Source: Opitutaceae bacterium (GTDB lineage: Bacteria; Verrucomicrobiota; Verrucomicrobiia; Opitutales; Opitutaceae). From it: a stretch of 63,865 nt of DNA. This document shows positions 1 to 8,576 of the stretch, one piece after another (positions within the stretch are counted from its first letter, which is position 1; every line of letters begins with the position of its first letter). The position numbers and the translations under genes are program-made. The notes beneath the pieces were generated by a model. That model did not search any database, was not told where the DNA came from, and saw nothing but the letters and a program-made list of their open reading frames with translations. The stretch lies in the NCBI GenBank assembly GCA_030648295.1, contig JAUSID010000211.1, forward strand, positions 1 to 63,865, in the 5' to 3' direction.

Positions 1-1
1 T

Positions 2-79
2 GGGTTCCTCTTCTTCGGCACGGGGCTGATCCTGCTCGGTTTGATCGTCTACGCCATGGTCTCGCGGCTCGGCCACTAA
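2..79 (+). CDS. C-terminal end of a membrane protein (partial)
   Basis: Only the last 25 codons are in the window, ending with TAA at 77-79. The visible residues form one hydrophobic helix (roughly FLFFGTGLILLGLIVYAMV) followed by a short polar tail SRLGH, so this is the last transmembrane segment of an inner-membrane protein. Nothing further can be said about its identity. Confidence 0.5.
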   Translation, partial: GFLFFGTGLILLGLIVYAMVSRLGH

Positions 80-289
80 CAGCCCGAAGTTCTTGCCCGT
101 GGCTTGTCCCGGCCGTCTCACTGTCGTCGTCCAACGCGCCGCTTCCGCGCGCGCGTCCTCTCATGCGGGCCAGGACAAGACCGCTTGGCGGTTTTGTGAT
201 CAGCCGGGAAATCCAGAGTCGCCCCGGCGGAGTGAAGAGGACGGGATACCGCGGGGCCGGAGGGCAAAATCGAGGATGAGATTTCCCGG
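80..289. other. Intergenic region, no clear feature
   Basis: About 210 bp between the end of the upstream membrane protein and the end of the minus-strand phosphatase gene. The two genes converge here. I see no convincing terminator hairpin with a T-tract and no small gene with plausible codon use. Confidence 0.4.
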
Positions 290-1117
290 CTAGCGCAGCG
301 AAGCCAGCGCGGCGTCGAGCGGCACGGTGTGGCGTTTGCGGTCCAGAAAGTAACTCACCTCGCGATACCCGAGCGATTGCAGCTGCCGCAATGCACTGCC
401 GTATCCGTCGGCGACACGCTGCGGCCGGTGCGCATCGGCGCCCAGCACGACCGGGATGCCGCGTTCGCGCATCAACTCCAGCATGCGCCGGCCGGGATTC
501 ATCTCGGGCAGCGCTTTGTTGACGCCCGAGGTGTTGAGTTCCATGGCCACGCCTGTCTTGGCGATCCGATCGAGCGCTTTCTGAATGCTCGGCTCAATGC
601 GCGAGAGGAACCAGTGGGCCGGCGATTCATTTTTCACCAGGTCGGGATGGGCCAGCGTATCGTAGAGTCCCGTCTCCGCCGCCTGCGCCAGATGTTCGAA
701 ATAGGTTTGCTGGTACTCGAACCAGTCTCCCCGAAAAAATCGCCCGCGGTACTCGGCCACCTGGGTGTGGACCGAACCGAGGACGTGATGCAGCGGAGCG
801 CGCGCGTGAAGTTTTTCCAACCAGGGCTCCACGCCGGGGAAAAAGTCGCTTTCCAAGCCGGCCCGGACATCGAGCCGACCGGCGAACTCGTCGCGCACGC
901 CCGCAATCATTTCGATGTAGTCGTCGAACTGGTCCGGCGCCATGCGCACGCCGGCTGATATCCCCTGCGGCAACGGACAGTGGCAGGTGAAGATGATGCC
1001 GCGCAATCCGCGCGCCTCGGCCACGACCGCATATTCCGCGGGCACGCCAATGGCGTGTTTGCAGAGAGGCGTATGGCAGTGCGATTCGTAAAGGAGCGGC
1101 TCCGTATCCGATGGCAT
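290..1117 (-). CDS. PHP-family histidinol-phosphatase-like phosphoesterase
   Basis: 275 aa. The N-terminal HCHTPLCKH motif and the internal LGSVHTQ, HPDLVK and LGADAHRP segments are the metal-binding motifs of the PHP (polymerase and histidinol phosphatase) superfamily, and the length matches HisK/HisJ-type histidinol-phosphatases of about 270 aa. The expected reaction is hydrolysis of L-histidinol phosphate to histidinol in histidine biosynthesis, in the cytoplasm. There are no other his genes in the window, so a different phosphoester substrate is possible. The family assignment is firm and the substrate is inferred. It reads away from the neighbouring cytochrome gene on the same strand, with about 100 bp between them. 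Confidence 0.8.
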   Translation of the reverse strand: MPSDTEPLLYESHCHTPLCKHAIGVPAEYAVVAEARGLRGIIFTCHCPLPQGISAGVRMAPDQFDDYIEMIAGVRDEFAGRLDVRAGLESDFFPGVEPWLEKLHARAPLHHVLGSVHTQVAEYRGRFFRGDWFEYQQTYFEHLAQAAETGLYDTLAHPDLVKNESPAHWFLSRIEPSIQKALDRIAKTGVAMELNTSGVNKALPEMNPGRRMLELMRERGIPVVLGADAHRPQRVADGYGSALRQLQSLGYREVSYFLDRKRHTVPLDAALASLR

Positions 1118-1215
1118 GAAGGCGCAACGATCATCAAACCGCCCGATGCCGCAACCCTGGCGCGCGTTTCATCCCGGTTTTCCTCCGCCTCGAGCTGGCG
1201 CTCGCGCCGCGGGCG

Positions 1216-3498
1216 TCATCCCGTTGGTGGTTGCGGCGGATGGCCGGGCGGCGCGTTGGAGGCCGGACTCTCGGTTTGCGCCTTCAGCCGCTGAAGTTCG
1301 AGGGGATGCTCCTCCTGCATTTCCTTCTCGGACATCCGACCGGTGAGCCAGGCGACGTTCATCGGGTAAACGTCCGGATTGAAAATCACAAAGTAGAAAT
1401 GCCACACGATGATCGCCAGCGTCGCGAGGATTGCCTCGTAGAAGTGAATCGTGCGTGAGATGTCGAAACCAAGCTTGGTGAACAGGCCCATCGATGTGTT
1501 CTCAAACCAGAGCACGGCGCCGGTAATGCCCATCAGAACCGTGCCCCATACGAGTGCCCAGTACTCGGCCTTCTCGATATAACTGAACCGGCCGAACAAC
1601 GGCTTCTGTGGCGCGAGCCCGAGGTTGTACTTCAGCACGCCCCAGGGATCGGTGACGTCCCGCCAACGCGGGAGCAGATCGCGGAACAGCGAGCGCCCTG
1701 GAACGGTGAAGGCGAGGTAGCCGATGTGCCACGCCCCCGCGACAATCAGCACGACACCGGCGATCCGGTGCACGAGGCTGCGCCACTCGAAGGCGCCCGA
1801 GCTCAGGTTTCGGATGCCGACGACCCACCATGCCTCGGGGTAACATAACATGAAGCCGGTTACAACGAGCAGCACGAAGCTGATCACCAGTACCGCGTGC
1901 TGCACCCGCTCGTGGGCCGTCATGCGCAAATAAAGCCGGTGCGCCACGTGCTCCTCCTCGATCAACCCCTGCTGGATCGCGAGCTTTCGCCGGATTTTCT
2001 TAACGAAATCGAGCAGGTTGTGGAGGAACATCGCCCCGACGACGCCAATGATGAGAAACACATACAGCGTCGAGATGATGTACAGAATCGGGTGACTGCC
2101 GCCGACGCCCTTCTTCGCTTCGGGGCTGACGTGGACTTTGCCCACCGTAAAGCGCTTGTTCGCCCCGGGATGGCACTGGCCGCAGGTCTTCACTAGGTTC
2201 GCCTTGTTCACGGTCGAGGCGGGATCGTCCTGTGATTTGATCGCGTGCGAGCTGTGACAACTCGCGCAGTTGACGACCTCAACCGAACCGCCGCGCACGG
2301 CGAGACCGTGAAAGCTGTCGGAAAAGGTCTGGAAGGTGTGCGATGCGATGCCGTATTTCTTCGTCAGTTTCAGCGAAGCATGGCAGTCGGCGCACACCTG
2401 CTGCGCGACGTTCGCCTTGTGCACGGGCGACAGCGGGTCGGTGTGCTTCCGGATGTCGTGCTCGCCATGGCAGTCGATGCAGGCCGGCGAATCGAGATTG
2501 CCCTTCCGCAGCGCGGCGGCGTGGACGCTATCGTCGAACTCGGCCGCCGTCTTTTCGTGACATTGCGCGCAGGTCGCGCTGACGTGCACCTTGTTCAGGC
2601 GGGCGTCCGATACCATTGCGCGGTTCATCTCGTGCGCACCGTGACAATCGACGCAGTTGGCCGCTTCCGCCTTGCCTGCCTGGAGCGCCGCACCATGCAC
2701 GCTCTGATCGAACGACGTCACGAACTTCGCTCCGCGCAACGCCTGGCCGGCGACGGTTTCCTTGCCGACATGGCACGCCTCGCATTGCTGCGTCTGGGTC
2801 AGCTTCTGCTCGAGCGTCGCCTTGGCGTCGGCCAGCGGCACGACATCCTTCTTATGGCACGTGAGGCAATCAGGGGCGTTGGGCTGTTTGCGCGCAAACG
2901 CGGTGCCGTGGGCCGAGGCGTTGAAGTGATCGCGCGCCTTTTCGTGACACTTGCCGCACGCCTGCGGCTGCGGGCCGTTGGCAAATGCAAAGGCCGGCGA
3001 CTTCACCGCAACCGTATCGTGCTTTCCGTGACAAGCCACACACGAGGTGTCCTCCCCGGCGGGAATCGTCCTCAGCGCCAGCCGCGGATGGAACGCATGC
3101 TTCTTGCCGGTATCCTCATGGCACGAGGCGCAATCAACCGCGACCATCGGCTTGCGGTGGGGCGACGACTCGCCATCGAAGCCTTCGTGGCAGTCGATGC
3201 AGTCGAGCGACCGGTGGGCCGAAGCGCCGGCAACTTTCTCGTCGACGAAGAGCGACAGCTTGCGGCCATCCTTGCGCATCGAGAGCTCAGCGTCACTGTG
3301 GCATTCCATGCACGCAGCGTTGGAATTGGGTTTGGGCGCCGGCGGCGCAGCGGCGGCCGCCGCGTCGGCGCCGTGCAGTTTGCCCGCGGCCGCCACGGCG
3401 AAGATCGTCGCCCAACGCAGCCAACCCCAGTGGTGGCTGGTGCGTCGATCGACGAGGCACGGTTGAGACACTCCTAAGGCCATCCGTTTCGGAAGCAT
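1216..3498 (-). CDS. 13-haem cytochrome c / cytochrome b fusion (CbcL-like quinol dehydrogenase)
   Basis: 760 aa with an N-terminal hydrophobic export segment (about residues 25-45). Then follow thirteen CxxCH haem-binding motifs (CMECH, CIDCH, CASCH, CVACH, CGKCH, CLTCH, CEACH, CVDCH, CAQCH, CIDCH, CADCH, CASCH, CGQCH) between about residues 60 and 450. After these comes a membrane domain with several helices and conserved histidines (HNLL, ERVQH, LVHRIAG, WHIGY, IHFYEA, WHFYF) like the cytochrome b561/hydrogenase b-subunit family. This order, a multihaem periplasmic part on a dihaem b-type anchor, is that of CbcL of Geobacter, which passes menaquinol electrons to periplasmic haems during metal reduction; CbcL has fewer haems. 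Function here is inferred from architecture and from the neighbouring NrfD and MtrAB genes. The gene stands alone and diverges from the DUF2339 gene. Confidence 0.8.
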   Translation of the reverse strand: MLPKRMALGVSQPCLVDRRTSHHWGWLRWATIFAVAAAGKLHGADAAAAAAPPAPKPNSNAACMECHSDAELSMRKDGRKLSLFVDEKVAGASAHRSLDCIDCHEGFDGESSPHRKPMVAVDCASCHEDTGKKHAFHPRLALRTIPAGEDTSCVACHGKHDTVAVKSPAFAFANGPQPQACGKCHEKARDHFNASAHGTAFARKQPNAPDCLTCHKKDVVPLADAKATLEQKLTQTQQCEACHVGKETVAGQALRGAKFVTSFDQSVHGAALQAGKAEAANCVDCHGAHEMNRAMVSDARLNKVHVSATCAQCHEKTAAEFDDSVHAAALRKGNLDSPACIDCHGEHDIRKHTDPLSPVHKANVAQQVCADCHASLKLTKKYGIASHTFQTFSDSFHGLAVRGGSVEVVNCASCHSSHAIKSQDDPASTVNKANLVKTCGQCHPGANKRFTVGKVHVSPEAKKGVGGSHPILYIISTLYVFLIIGVVGAMFLHNLLDFVKKIRRKLAIQQGLIEEEHVAHRLYLRMTAHERVQHAVLVISFVLLVVTGFMLCYPEAWWVVGIRNLSSGAFEWRSLVHRIAGVVLIVAGAWHIGYLAFTVPGRSLFRDLLPRWRDVTDPWGVLKYNLGLAPQKPLFGRFSYIEKAEYWALVWGTVLMGITGAVLWFENTSMGLFTKLGFDISRTIHFYEAILATLAIIVWHFYFVIFNPDVYPMNVAWLTGRMSEKEMQEEHPLELQRLKAQTESPASNAPPGHPPQPPTG

Positions 3499-3583
3499 GG
3501 GCGAAATCCTTTCCAGTCGTGTGCCATCTTAGTGGGATCGGCGGCGCGTCTCCTTGCATCGGTTGACCAAAACTAGGCGCCGA

Positions 3584-3605
3584 TTGCAGCTGCAACTGCA
3601 GCTGC
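3584..3605. promoter_or_regulatory. Palindrome-rich possible operator between divergent genes
   Basis: TTGCAGCTGCAA (3584-3595) is a perfect 12-bp palindrome and GCAGCTGC recurs at 3598-3605, so two identical 8-mers sit 12 bp apart in the 227-bp region between the divergent 13-haem cytochrome gene and the DUF2339 gene. The symmetry is seen directly. A role as a repressor or activator site is a guess. Confidence 0.3.
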
Positions 3606-3725
3606 CAAGAAACGCGGTGCTTCGAACAACCAGAGCGTAGTCGCTCGATGGGTTTTTCCGGATACTACGCCGTTCGCGGTTCAACCGTGCCAACCCCAAC
3701 CCCTTTCCAGCTTGCCGCTCGGAGC

Positions 3726-5396
3726 ATGATTGCCGGTTCGTCTCAATCGGCGGAGGAGGAATCCACCGCGGCGCGGCTCGCTCACCTCGAGGAGAGGCTG
3801 GCGCGGATTGAAGCGCATATCGGCCTGCTCGAAACCGAGAAAGCCACTCAGGCCCGCCGACCATTGGCGCGAATTGTCGAGCCGCCCGCGCCAACGCGGC
3901 GCGAGGACGAACTCGAGTTCGAGGTCGGGCAAAACTGGTTTGCGCGCGTCGGCATTCTTGCGCTCGCCGCCGGCGGCGCATTCATGCTGACGCTTCCCTA
4001 TCCCAACCTCCCATCCGCCCTGCCCACGATCGTCGGCGTGGTGGTGGCGGCGCTGGCGTTTGGGCTCACGCGCGTGCTGGCGCATTCGTTCGAAGTCGTG
4101 TCGTGCTGCCTCCGCGTAGCCGGCATGGCGTTGCTGTATTTCGCCGTTCTGCGGCTCTTCTACTTCGGCGCGCATCAGGCGTTGGGCACGGATAGCTATG
4201 TCGGCCGCGGGCTCCTGGTGCTGGCTGTGGGGATCAACCTCGCGATTGCGCTCAGCCGCCAGTCGCCCTGGCTCACTGGACTCGCGCTCACGATGGGTTA
4301 CATGACGGCCATTGCGATTGGGTCGGGCTGGTTTGTGCTCGGGCTCTTGCTCGTGCTCTCGATCGCGGTTGTCGTTGTGAGTTGGAAGCAGAACTGGCCC
4401 GGCCTGATGCCGGCCGGGATCGTGTTGACGTTCGCAACCTATCTCACGTGGGCGATCGTTCACGGTGGCACCACTGCGCCGCGACTCGCGGCGGAGCCAG
4501 CGCTTGCGCCCGTGTTCGCGCTCGCGTGCATGATGATCCTCGGGGCGGCGCCGTTGTTTCGTCGAACTTCGCCCGACGAAACGCTGCTGGAGAACGGCAG
4601 CGCGCTGCTGAATTGCGCGCTGGGATATGGGGCGTTTCTGCTCCACACGCTCGCGGCATTCGACCTTGTCTTCGCCCCGGCCCATGCAGCCGCATCCTTG
4701 CTGTTCCTCGGGTTCGCCGTGCTATTTTGGACCAAACAACACTGTTACGGCTCCACCTTCTTCTACGCGATGACGGGGTATGTGGCGCTCAGCGTCGCCA
4801 TCCTGAAAGTGTCGTCGACGCCCGACGTGTTCGTGTGGCTGTCCTTGCAGTCGATGCTGGTCGTCGCGACCGCGATCTGGTTCCGCTCGCGATTCATTGT
4901 GGTGGCGAATTTCGCGATTTATGTGGCGGTGGTCCTGGCGTATGTGCTGGTAAACCATCGCGAGACCGGGATCAGCATCGGTTTCGGGATCGTGGCGTTG
5001 ATCAGCGCGCGGTTGTTGAACTGGCAAAAACACCGTCTGGAATTGAAGACGGAACTGATGCGCAACGCGTATCTCCTGAGTGCCTTCGTGGTGCTGCCGT
5101 ATGCCCTTTACCACCTGCTCGCCGGCCACTACGTGGCGCTCGCGTGGGTCGGCCTCGCGTTGTTCTACTACATCCTAAATCTCATCGTCCGAAACCAGAA
5201 GCACCGGTGGATGGGTCACGCGACGCTGCTGCTGACCGCGCTTTACCTGATGATCATCGGCAGCCGGCAGTTCGATCCCGTATATCGGGTGATTTCGTTT
5301 CTCGTGCTCGGCACCGTCTTGTTGATCGTATCGTTTTCGTTCACCCGGCTGCGGTTGCGCCAGCGCGGCAGAGTATCGTCCGAGGAAGCGAACTAG
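3726..5396 (+). CDS. DUF2339 polytopic membrane protein
   Basis: 556 aa from the ATG at 3726; an in-frame ATG at 3648 would add 26 unremarkable residues. The N-terminus has an acidic coiled-coil-like stretch (AARLAHLEERLARIEAHIGLLE), then the diagnostic segment EVGQNWFARVGILALAAGG followed by many hydrophobic helices to the C-terminus. This is the layout of predicted membrane proteins with the DUF2339 domain, although many members are longer (700-900 aa). Function is unknown. It converges on the NrfD gene downstream and there is no evidence that it is part of the redox system. Confidence 0.7.
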   Translation: MIAGSSQSAEEESTAARLAHLEERLARIEAHIGLLETEKATQARRPLARIVEPPAPTRREDELEFEVGQNWFARVGILALAAGGAFMLTLPYPNLPSALPTIVGVVVAALAFGLTRVLAHSFEVVSCCLRVAGMALLYFAVLRLFYFGAHQALGTDSYVGRGLLVLAVGINLAIALSRQSPWLTGLALTMGYMTAIAIGSGWFVLGLLLVLSIAVVVVSWKQNWPGLMPAGIVLTFATYLTWAIVHGGTTAPRLAAEPALAPVFALACMMILGAAPLFRRTSPDETLLENGSALLNCALGYGAFLLHTLAAFDLVFAPAHAAASLLFLGFAVLFWTKQHCYGSTFFYAMTGYVALSVAILKVSSTPDVFVWLSLQSMLVVATAIWFRSRFIVVANFAIYVAVVLAYVLVNHRETGISIGFGIVALISARLLNWQKHRLELKTELMRNAYLLSAFVVLPYALYHLLAGHYVALAWVGLALFYYILNLIVRNQKHRWMGHATLLLTALYLMIIGSRQFDPVYRVISFLVLGTVLLIVSFSFTRLRLRQRGRVSSEEAN

Positions 5397-5605
5397 CTGC
5401 CAACCTTGGTTGGTGGCGGCCCATCTGGCGTGGAACCCGGCCCGAGCGTGGGCTCAACTTCGGATCGGGCGGAACGGCATCGTCATGTTTTCGGGGCGAC
5501 GCGGGCGTTTGTCTCGATTTGTTCCACCCGGGGAGCAACGAGCCTGTCGGATAAAATCGAGGCGCTGGCGCTCGCGACCACAGCTCGGGCGAAAAAGGAC
5601 GCGAC

Positions 5606-6913
5606 TCAGAGCGCGACCGATGGACGCTCGTGCGCCGGGTCATCTGCCCCGTTGCCCTCGCGCGCCAGCTGCGGCAGCTGCGCGATCGTCGGTGTATTCG
5701 CCGGCTGGTCCTTCTCATTCGGCAAAAACAAGCGAACCAGAAGCGTCAGGATTAGGAACGGTAGCACCAGCAACCCAAGTCCCACCAGCCATCCTTCCTG
5801 CCCGGCGAGCTCGAGTTTGAAGGTCGTGAATCCGCGGAGGCTCTTGGAGAAAAGCTGCCCGCCAATGACCACGTTCCACCGCATCAGCAGCACGCCGGCC
5901 ATGATCAACAATGCGCTAAAGTAATAAATGCGGCGGCGGACGAAATTCGGAATCTGCGCGCCGAAGAGTTGGGTTGCACCGAGCAGACCGAGCGGAATCA
6001 ACGTCCCGAGACACAGCTGCCCGATCAGCATCGTGTAAAACAGCTTGCCGGCGGCCAGTTGCTTGAGGACGTGGATCGACTCGTCAGCCGAGTAAAGCCG
6101 GTGCAGCCAGTCGAGGGCCTCCACGGAAAAGTCGACAAGCAGCGCAAAAAACAAGAACTTGCCCATCGCATCGAGACAGGCGTCGCAGGTGTCCTTGCGG
6201 CGGAACCAGCTGAGTTCGGTGTAGATGAACACGCACAGCGCGATACCGGACACGATCGCCGAAAAGATAAAGATGACCGGCATCAGCACGTTGCCCCACC
6301 ATGGGTTCGCCTTGATGGAACCGAATATGAAACCGACGTAGCCGTGGAGCAGGAAGGCCGACGGGATGCCGATAATCGTCACCGCCACGCTCATCCGCTC
6401 GTCCAGGTCGAGGGCCTTGGGCGAGATGTCATTCGCTCCCAGGGTGAGCATTCGATAAAACGCACCCTTCAACCCCGGTTCGGTCCGTCCCCACACGACA
6501 AAGTCGTGGCGGTAATCGAGCCACAGCTCGAGCAGGAGCACGGCCATCATATACCAGGCGTACACAAATCCGAACATCGCCATCGGCGAACTCAGGTGAG
6601 GAGTCATCATCACCTGCAGACACCGCTCGGGATGCCCGATGTGCAGCAGCAAGGGGAGCGGCGCGCAAATCAGGAAGGCCAGGGCGGTGAGCAGGGCGAG
6701 TCGATATACCGGCGCCAGCGCTCTCACGTTGAAAACGCGCACGAGGGACGCCATGATGAACGCGCCCGCGACGAGGCCGGTGATATAAGGATATATCACG
6801 ATGAGCACGCTCCAGAGGACATGCGTTTCGTTCGGGTACGCATACCCCTCGACGTGCGGCAGCGCGGCCTGCACCTCGGCGCTCCATTGCAAGACATTCA
6901 GGTCCGCTTCCAT
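5606..6913 (-). CDS. NrfD/PsrC-like quinol-interacting membrane subunit (module B)
   Basis: 435 aa, almost entirely hydrophobic with about nine or ten membrane helices. The second-helix region and the HIGHPERCLQVMMTPHLSSPMA segment are typical of the NrfD/PsrC/polysulfide-reductase membrane anchor family, which exchanges electrons between quinone and a periplasmic iron-sulfur subunit. It begins 1 bp after the end of the ferredoxin gene, so it is the last gene of a tetrahaem cytochrome - ferredoxin - NrfD operon. The same three-part layout is seen in Geobacter Cbc4 (CbcS-CbcT-CbcU) and DsrJ-O-P. No catalytic molybdopterin subunit is encoded nearby, so it probably works as a quinol:cytochrome oxidoreductase. 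The direction of electron flow cannot be told from sequence. Confidence 0.8.
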   Translation of the reverse strand: MEADLNVLQWSAEVQAALPHVEGYAYPNETHVLWSVLIVIYPYITGLVAGAFIMASLVRVFNVRALAPVYRLALLTALAFLICAPLPLLLHIGHPERCLQVMMTPHLSSPMAMFGFVYAWYMMAVLLLELWLDYRHDFVVWGRTEPGLKGAFYRMLTLGANDISPKALDLDERMSVAVTIIGIPSAFLLHGYVGFIFGSIKANPWWGNVLMPVIFIFSAIVSGIALCVFIYTELSWFRRKDTCDACLDAMGKFLFFALLVDFSVEALDWLHRLYSADESIHVLKQLAAGKLFYTMLIGQLCLGTLIPLGLLGATQLFGAQIPNFVRRRIYYFSALLIMAGVLLMRWNVVIGGQLFSKSLRGFTTFKLELAGQEGWLVGLGLLVLPFLILTLLVRLFLPNEKDQPANTPTIAQLPQLAREGNGADDPAHERPSVAL

Positions 6914-6914
6914 G

Positions 6915-7727
6915 CTACCTTACCTCCTTATCGATGTTGGCGTAGAGAACACGCGGCTCGGTGCCCAAATGCGGCTTGAGCGTGAACACCTTGTTGTGGC
7001 GGATGAATTCCTGGAGCGGATCCTTTTCGGTTGGATTCTTCAGGTCGCCGAAAATGCGCGCTTTTGTCGGGCAGACTTCGACGCAAGCTGGCTGGAGTCC
7101 TCGCGTAATCCGGTGGTAACACAGCGTGCATTTTTCAGCCGTGTGCGTATCCGGGTTCATGAAACGGCAGCCATACGGGCAGGCCTGAATGCAGAAGCCG
7201 CAGCCGATGCAGTAAGTGGGATCGACGAGCACCACGCCGTCGGGCGTGTCGAACGTCGCCCCCACGGGGCAGGCCTGCGCACAGGGAGAATGCTCGCAGA
7301 GATTGCACAGCTTCGGGACGAAAAACGCCTTCAGGATTTCCGCCTTCGGCACGAGCGTCGGCGGGAAACCATTTCGACCGCCGTTGGGCGAATCGACAAT
7401 CACGTCGCCGCGCAGCGCGGCCACGCCCGGCGCCGGCTTCTTGATGATATAGCGTTCGATCCAGGTGCGAAAGTAATTGGAACTTTGCGGGACCGCGTTC
7501 TCGGCCTTGCAAGCCTCCGCGCACAAACCGCAGCCGATGCACCGATCCACGTCGATGCACATCAACCAGTGGTGCTTGGTCGGATTGTACCCGTCCGGCG
7601 TCTTCGCGGAGGCGAAAACGTTCTTCACCGCCGCTTTCGCGGTACGGGCAAACGGCAGCGATGCGAGCCAGCCGGCGCCGCCTGCAAGCAGGCCCAGCAG
7701 CCGTCGGCGGGAGCATGACGGTTTCAT
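6915..7727 (-). CDS. Tat-exported four-cluster ferredoxin subunit (module B)
   Basis: 270 aa from the ATG at 7727, which overlaps the upstream cytochrome stop codon by 4 bp (ATGA). The leader reads SRRRLLGLLAGGAG and ends near TAKA, a twin-arginine signal, so the folded protein goes to the periplasm. Four cysteine groups, each suited to a [4Fe-4S] cluster in the DmsB/NrfC/PsrB pattern, follow: CIGCGLCAEAC, CNLCEHSPCAQAC, CIGCGFCIQAC and CTLC...CVEVC. It should relay electrons between the NrfD subunit and the tetrahaem cytochrome of the same operon. A longer reading frame starts upstream at 7853 but would overlap most of the cytochrome gene and place the Tat signal internally, so I rejected that start. 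Confidence 0.85.
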   Translation of the reverse strand: MKPSCSRRRLLGLLAGGAGWLASLPFARTAKAAVKNVFASAKTPDGYNPTKHHWLMCIDVDRCIGCGLCAEACKAENAVPQSSNYFRTWIERYIIKKPAPGVAALRGDVIVDSPNGGRNGFPPTLVPKAEILKAFFVPKLCNLCEHSPCAQACPVGATFDTPDGVVLVDPTYCIGCGFCIQACPYGCRFMNPDTHTAEKCTLCYHRITRGLQPACVEVCPTKARIFGDLKNPTEKDPLQEFIRHNKVFTLKPHLGTEPRVLYANIDKEVR

Positions 7728-8176
7728 GGCGATTTGTTCGGTTGGTGAGGCAGGTGGCATTCGATGCAATGGTCGCCGGGGTAATGCTCGATCGTGGTCA
7801 CCTGCTTGTGCCGCGCCGGGCGTGCCGGGTCGGATGAGTGGCACCGCAGACACGAGTTGTCCGTCAGCTTGACCGTCGTGATGTCCGGATTGCGAACGTG
7901 GGCACTGCTGGCGCTATGGCACGACTCACAGGAAATCAGCTTGTGGCCCTTCGTCGCCTTTTCGCTCACGTCGGAATGACATTCGTCGCATGCCTTCGCT
8001 CCGGCAAACAGCGGTTTCCGGCTGGCGGTCTCCTCGAGTGCCGCGCCGCGATAATGGCCATACTGGCCAAACGTCGCCGGCGTGAGCAACGTGCGCGCGA
8101 CGGCATAGGTTCCGACAATCAGCGCGGTCAGCAAAACCAACCGGAGAATCTGGGGCGGCAGTCCGAAACGGTTCAT
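7724..8176 (-). CDS. Membrane-anchored tetrahaem cytochrome c (module B)
   Basis: 150 aa. One N-terminal hydrophobic helix (ILRLVLLTALIVGTYAVA) acts as an uncleaved anchor or signal, followed by four CxxCH motifs: CDECH, CESCH, CLRCH and CIECH. Extra histidines (HKLIS, SSAHV, RHKQVTTIEHYPGDH) could be distal ligands, as in NrfH/NapC-like and cytochrome c7-type proteins. It is first in the three-gene module B, with a 4-bp overlap to the ferredoxin gene, and is the probable electron exit (or entry) of the complex on the periplasmic side. The start at 8176 was preferred because the upstream 18 codons add no recognisable feature. Confidence 0.75.
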   Translation of the reverse strand: MNRFGLPPQILRLVLLTALIVGTYAVARTLLTPATFGQYGHYRGAALEETASRKPLFAGAKACDECHSDVSEKATKGHKLISCESCHSASSAHVRNPDITTVKLTDNSCLRCHSSDPARPARHKQVTTIEHYPGDHCIECHLPHQPNKSP

Positions 8177-8230
8177 GGCGGCAATCGCGGGTGGCTGGGT
8201 TGGTTTAAACGCGCGCAGCCCGACGAACAA

Positions 8231-8576
8231 AGTGCCCGGGCGCCGTTTTGGAATCGGCGCGGGCCAGCGGCCAAGTCCGGCATCCGCCGGAAGGCGTCTT
8301 CAGGAAGCAATGGACCAGACAGTGCGCGTGCATGGACGGGCAGGAAAGGACATCAGAAAGCGAACCAAGCGGCTGGCGCAGTATGTATAACCCTAATGGT
8401 TCCGGCTAACCGTATATTGACTGATGCGACGCATTTGTTGTCGGCAGCACAAAAAAGACGCAGGCGCGCGCCTCGTAGTCTGAAAACACAAAAAACGCGC
8501 AGGTCCGCGCCACTGTTCCCGCCTGCCCTTGGCACGCGAGTCCGCGAACCGTTGGTCGCCCGGATCCCCGCCGTGT
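8231..8576. other. Intergenic region between redox modules A and B
   Basis: About 346 bp without a gene. It should hold the end signals of module A (9.1-12.8 kb, minus strand) and the promoter of module B. I find the tandem A-tract repeats listed separately at 8448-8511, but no clear -24/-12 element on the minus strand and no strong sigma70-like pair. Confidence 0.4.
8448..8511 (-). terminator. Tandem GC-block/T-tract repeats, possible terminator of module A
   Basis: Read on the minus strand, two similar units each consist of a GC-rich self-complementary block followed by a run of six T. One has the 12-bp palindrome AGGCGCGCGCCT (8462-8473) before the T-run at 8451-8456. The other has GCGC-GGACCT-GCGC before the T-run at 8490-8495. 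They lie just downstream of the last gene of module A. The stems are short, so termination is plausible but weakly supported. Confidence 0.35.

Noticed and set aside
93-293. Short plus-strand frame between the first two genes
   Set aside because: No ribosome binding site, Arg/Pro-rich random-like translation, and it runs into the converging phosphatase gene.
2245-3477. 410-codon open frame opposite the 13-haem cytochrome
   Set aside because: Antisense to thirteen CxxCH motifs; the translation is repetitive Arg/Leu/Val-rich sequence with no family resemblance.
3499-3560. TGGCAC on the minus strand upstream of the 13-haem cytochrome as a sigma54 promoter
   Set aside because: The -24-like TGGCAC is present, but the -12 position has GA instead of GC, so the invariant half is missing.
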